The notes under the pieces are model-generated. The model did not search any database, was not told where the DNA came from, and saw nothing but the letters and a program-made list of their open reading frames with translations. From JBIKIW01 sp044361365 (GTDB lineage Bacteria > Patescibacteriota > JACMRA01): a stretch of 7,984 nucleotides of DNA. Positions within the stretch are counted from its first letter, which is position 1, and each line of letters begins with the position of its first letter. The DNA lies in assembly GCA_044361365.1 (NCBI GenBank), contig JBIKIW010000054.1:1-7984 (forward strand). The letters are read 5' to 3'. The position numbers and the translations under genes were made by a program. Below are positions 6,521-7,984 of this stretch, one piece after another.

Positions 6521-6546
6521 GTAGCGGCGACCTCCGCGTCGCCATT
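6521..6546 (+). repeat. Palindromic repeat, copy B
   Basis: GTAGCGGCGA (6521-6530), an inner CCTCCGCG, then TCGCCATT (6539-6546). The arms GGCGA (6526-6530) and TCGCC (6539-6543) are perfect complements. It shares the GTAG-A/C-GGCGA start and TCGCCATT end with the other copies but lacks the longer flanking homology of A and C. Confidence 0.7.
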
Positions 6547-6579
6547 GTTGGATAATGTTAGCTAATAAATTCGTGACTT

Positions 6580-6682
6580 TAGCTTAATATATCCTTGTAG
6601 AGGCGATCACGTATCGCCATTTATCTTTTTTAAGTTTTTTTATCGTTGATTTATAATTTATCCTTAACAATTTATAATTAAA
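6580..6682 (+). repeat. Palindromic repeat, copy C, with extended homology to copy A
   Basis: The core starts GTAGAGGCGAT (6597-6607) and ends ATCGCCATTTATC (6613-6625), with a perfect 6-bp stem GGCGAT/ATCGCC around CACGT. The flanks repeat those of copy A (CTTAATATAT before; ATCGTTGATTTATAATT after), so the repeated unit is about 100 bases, with small insertions and deletions. Confidence 0.65.
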
Positions 6683-6720
6683 AACATGATTCCCGTCGCC
6701 TTGTGCCACATAATTTGATG

Positions 6721-6745
6721 ATGGCGAGACAGGCTCGCCGCTACG
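6721..6745 (-). repeat. Palindromic repeat, copy D, inverted
   Basis: On the plus strand ATGGCGAG...CTCGCCGCTACG (6721-6745); on the minus strand it reads CGTAGCGGCGAG...CTCGCCAT, the same layout as copies A to C. The stem GGCGAG (6723-6728)/CTCGCC (6734-6739) is perfect around a 5-base ACAGG loop. Confidence 0.7.
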
Positions 6746-6987
6746 TAATTTAACAGCTCCTCGCCACCCCCTCCGTGATCCCCTTCGCTCTCGCGGTATC
6801 CCCCGGGTGGGGACTTTATTTGATATTTTAGGGGAAAATCTCGTAGTAGGTTGCTTTCAATCCAAACTTAACAACAAATGGAAGTCGGGAGAGCTCCGCT
6901 ACAATACTCACGGCGAATTCTTAGAACATCAAATAAAAGAAAGTTTGGTAAAACACTTTATAAACCTTTAAGTCACGACACCTATCT

Positions 6988-7983
6988 TTAAATCGCAGTA
7001 CCCAAAATCATTATAGCATAACTCCTTTCTCGATTCGTCATAAATTGCTCGATTGAAAAATGATTATCCACAACTAATTTCACCATTTCCATTTCTGTGT
7101 ACCAAGAAAATTTATAGACCAAAATTTCATCAAGTTTATTTAGCTCTATTTTAATCTCATGATTTTTGTATTTCATGACAACAGTGGCATCTTTTTCGAT
7201 TCGCATTTTTCTAGTTTCGGCTAGTTTTGCAGGGTTATAGACATTAATCGCAGTGTCTGGATACAAACCCTTTAGTCCAAACATTTCTAATATCCAAGTA
7301 CTTCTATGATAGTGGTAGGGATTTGCTTGATATGAGCTAATTTTGCTATCTTCATCAGCTAGGGCATTTCCAATCATTAAAAAGTCATTTTTGGTCATCG
7401 ACTCTCTAAGCTTTTTGAAAACGTCGCCATCTTTTTTGTAGTTTCCTAGAGTTCCACCCACAAACATCACAAAATTAGCTGTAAAATCGTCTTCTTTTTT
7501 ATCCAAAAGTAGCTCAGCAAGATTTTCTTTTTCCAAATCAATAATTTTTTGATCGTAGTCCAAATCTGGGAAAATTTTTAAAATATGATCTTTATCAATA
7601 TCCAACATTCTTTGGCTAATATCCACAGCGGTGTAGCTGATTTCTTTTTTACTTTTTAAAAGCTCTTCAATAATGGGTACAGCTGGCAAACCGTTTCCGC
7701 AACCTACATCGATCACATTTATTTTTTTGTATTTGCTAAATTGGCTGATTATTTTTTGCAAGTTTTGAACTGTTAAATTTGACTCTTCGTTTGCAGTGAA
7801 ACTCGCCATTGTTTCCTTATTATTAACAATGTGCATGTAATTCTGATCCCAAAGATCAGCTCCAATATCAAAATAGGTATATTTGTAGGGAATTTCATGT
7901 TTTGAAGTTATGGCAGTATAGATTTCAGCAATTTGCTTCCAATCAAAAATTTCATAAAATCTTGGGTCAACTTTAGTAACAAC
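6988..7983 (-). CDS. SAM-dependent methyltransferase, EgtD-like (Methyltransf_33 family), 5' end beyond the window
   Basis: The first in-frame ATG is at 7836, but the frame stays open for another 49 codons to the window edge. That upstream part reads as real protein (DPRFYEIFDWKQIAEIY, then IPYKYTYFDIGADLWDQNY), matching the N-terminal region expected in this family, so the gene is longer than the 282 residues from that ATG; 332 codons including the stop are visible. Counting from the ATG, the Rossmann motif I is VIDVGCGNGLPAVPI (41-55), YTAVDISQRML (68-78) holds the SAM ribose-binding Asp, and FVMFVGGTLGNY (122-133) corresponds to the family's F-L-G-S-T-I-G-N segment. EgtD makes trimethylhistidine for ergothioneine. 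Here the segment matching EgtD's substrate-binding E-x-S near the C-terminus appears to read K-F-S, and no egtB is visible, so the substrate may differ. No terminator was recognised after the TAA. Confidence 0.85.
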   Translation of the reverse strand, partial: VVTKVDPRFYEIFDWKQIAEIYTAITSKHEIPYKYTYFDIGADLWDQNYMHIVNNKETMASFTANEESNLTVQNLQKIISQFSKYKKINVIDVGCGNGLPAVPIIEELLKSKKEISYTAVDISQRMLDIDKDHILKIFPDLDYDQKIIDLEKENLAELLLDKKEDDFTANFVMFVGGTLGNYKKDGDVFKKLRESMTKNDFLMIGNALADEDSKISSYQANPYHYHRSTWILEMFGLKGLYPDTAINVYNPAKLAETRKMRIEKDATVVMKYKNHEIKIELNKLDEILVYKFSWYTEMEMVKLVVDNHFSIEQFMTNRERSYAIMILGTAI

Positions 7984-7984
7984 T

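Larger units (their letters stand above)
6371..6987. other. 617-base intergenic region rich in palindromic repeats
   Basis: No convincing gene is present. The left two thirds are A+T-rich and carry four palindromic repeat copies (listed separately). From about 6751 to 6815 the composition turns abruptly G+C-rich, with CCCCC-GGGT-GGGG (6800-6812) able to form a hairpin. A frame of 85 codons is open on the plus strand from 6714 to the TAA at 6969-6971, but it begins inside a repeat, has no ATG and matches nothing I know. Its last part, GELRYNTHGEFLEHQIKES, looks mildly protein-like and could be a decayed gene end. Confidence 0.6.

Noticed and set aside
6396..6745. CRISPR array
   Set aside because: The four palindromic copies are unevenly spaced, differ in sequence, include an inverted copy and lack uniform spacers or cas genes.
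1..7984. Alternative genetic code with TGA as an amino acid codon
   Set aside because: No complete gene ends in TGA, but none contains an in-frame TGA either, including the 613-codon glmS. With only about nine stops the absence of TGA is not significant.

Overview
The window is low-G+C bacterial DNA, densely coded in places, with standard-code genes that end in TAA or TAG. No complete gene ends in TGA, and no in-frame TGA interrupts the long genes. I cannot name the organism. Compact low-G+C genes, mostly weak Shine-Dalgarno signals, a nucleotidyltransferase remnant and small anchored or secreted proteins of unknown family would suit a Patescibacteria (CPR)-like or other uncultured lineage, but this is a weak inference.

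Left block (1-2940): the 3' end of an endonuclease/exonuclease/phosphatase-family gene runs rightward and stops 5 bases from the end of a leftward three-gene cassette. In transcription order the cassette is a small PD-(D/E)XK-type nuclease resembling BsaWI/CCGG-family enzymes (2940-2266), a HaeIII-family restriction endonuclease (2258-1293) and a HaeIII-like C5-cytosine methyltransferase (1284-181). The gaps are 7 and 8 bases, so it reads as one operon: a Type II restriction-modification system, probably GGCC-specific, carrying a second candidate nuclease.

Centre (3000-4841): glmS, a complete and canonical glutamine-fructose-6-phosphate aminotransferase, on the same strand and 59 bases upstream of the cassette.

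Right-centre (4842-6370): a regulatory intergenic region, then two rightward genes of unknown function. The first encodes a small secreted protein of about 98 residues, starting at a GTG behind a GGAGG site. Its likely promoter has a perfect TTGACA and an extended -10 separated by a spacer filled with C8 and (CT)5, which looks like a slippage-prone, phase-variable promoter. Its coding sequence is crowded with perfect short hairpins and is followed by a rho-independent terminator. Next come a 5'-truncated nucleotidyltransferase (MNT-like) remnant on the minus strand and a gene for an N-terminally membrane-anchored protein of 216 residues.

Right end (6371-7984): about 600 bases without a convincing gene, carrying four copies of a short palindromic element (GTAG-A/C-GGCGA...TCGCCAT), two of them within a longer diverged duplication of roughly 100 bases. 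Then comes a leftward SAM-dependent methyltransferase of the EgtD/Methyltransf_33 family, open to the window edge, so its true start lies outside or very near the edge.
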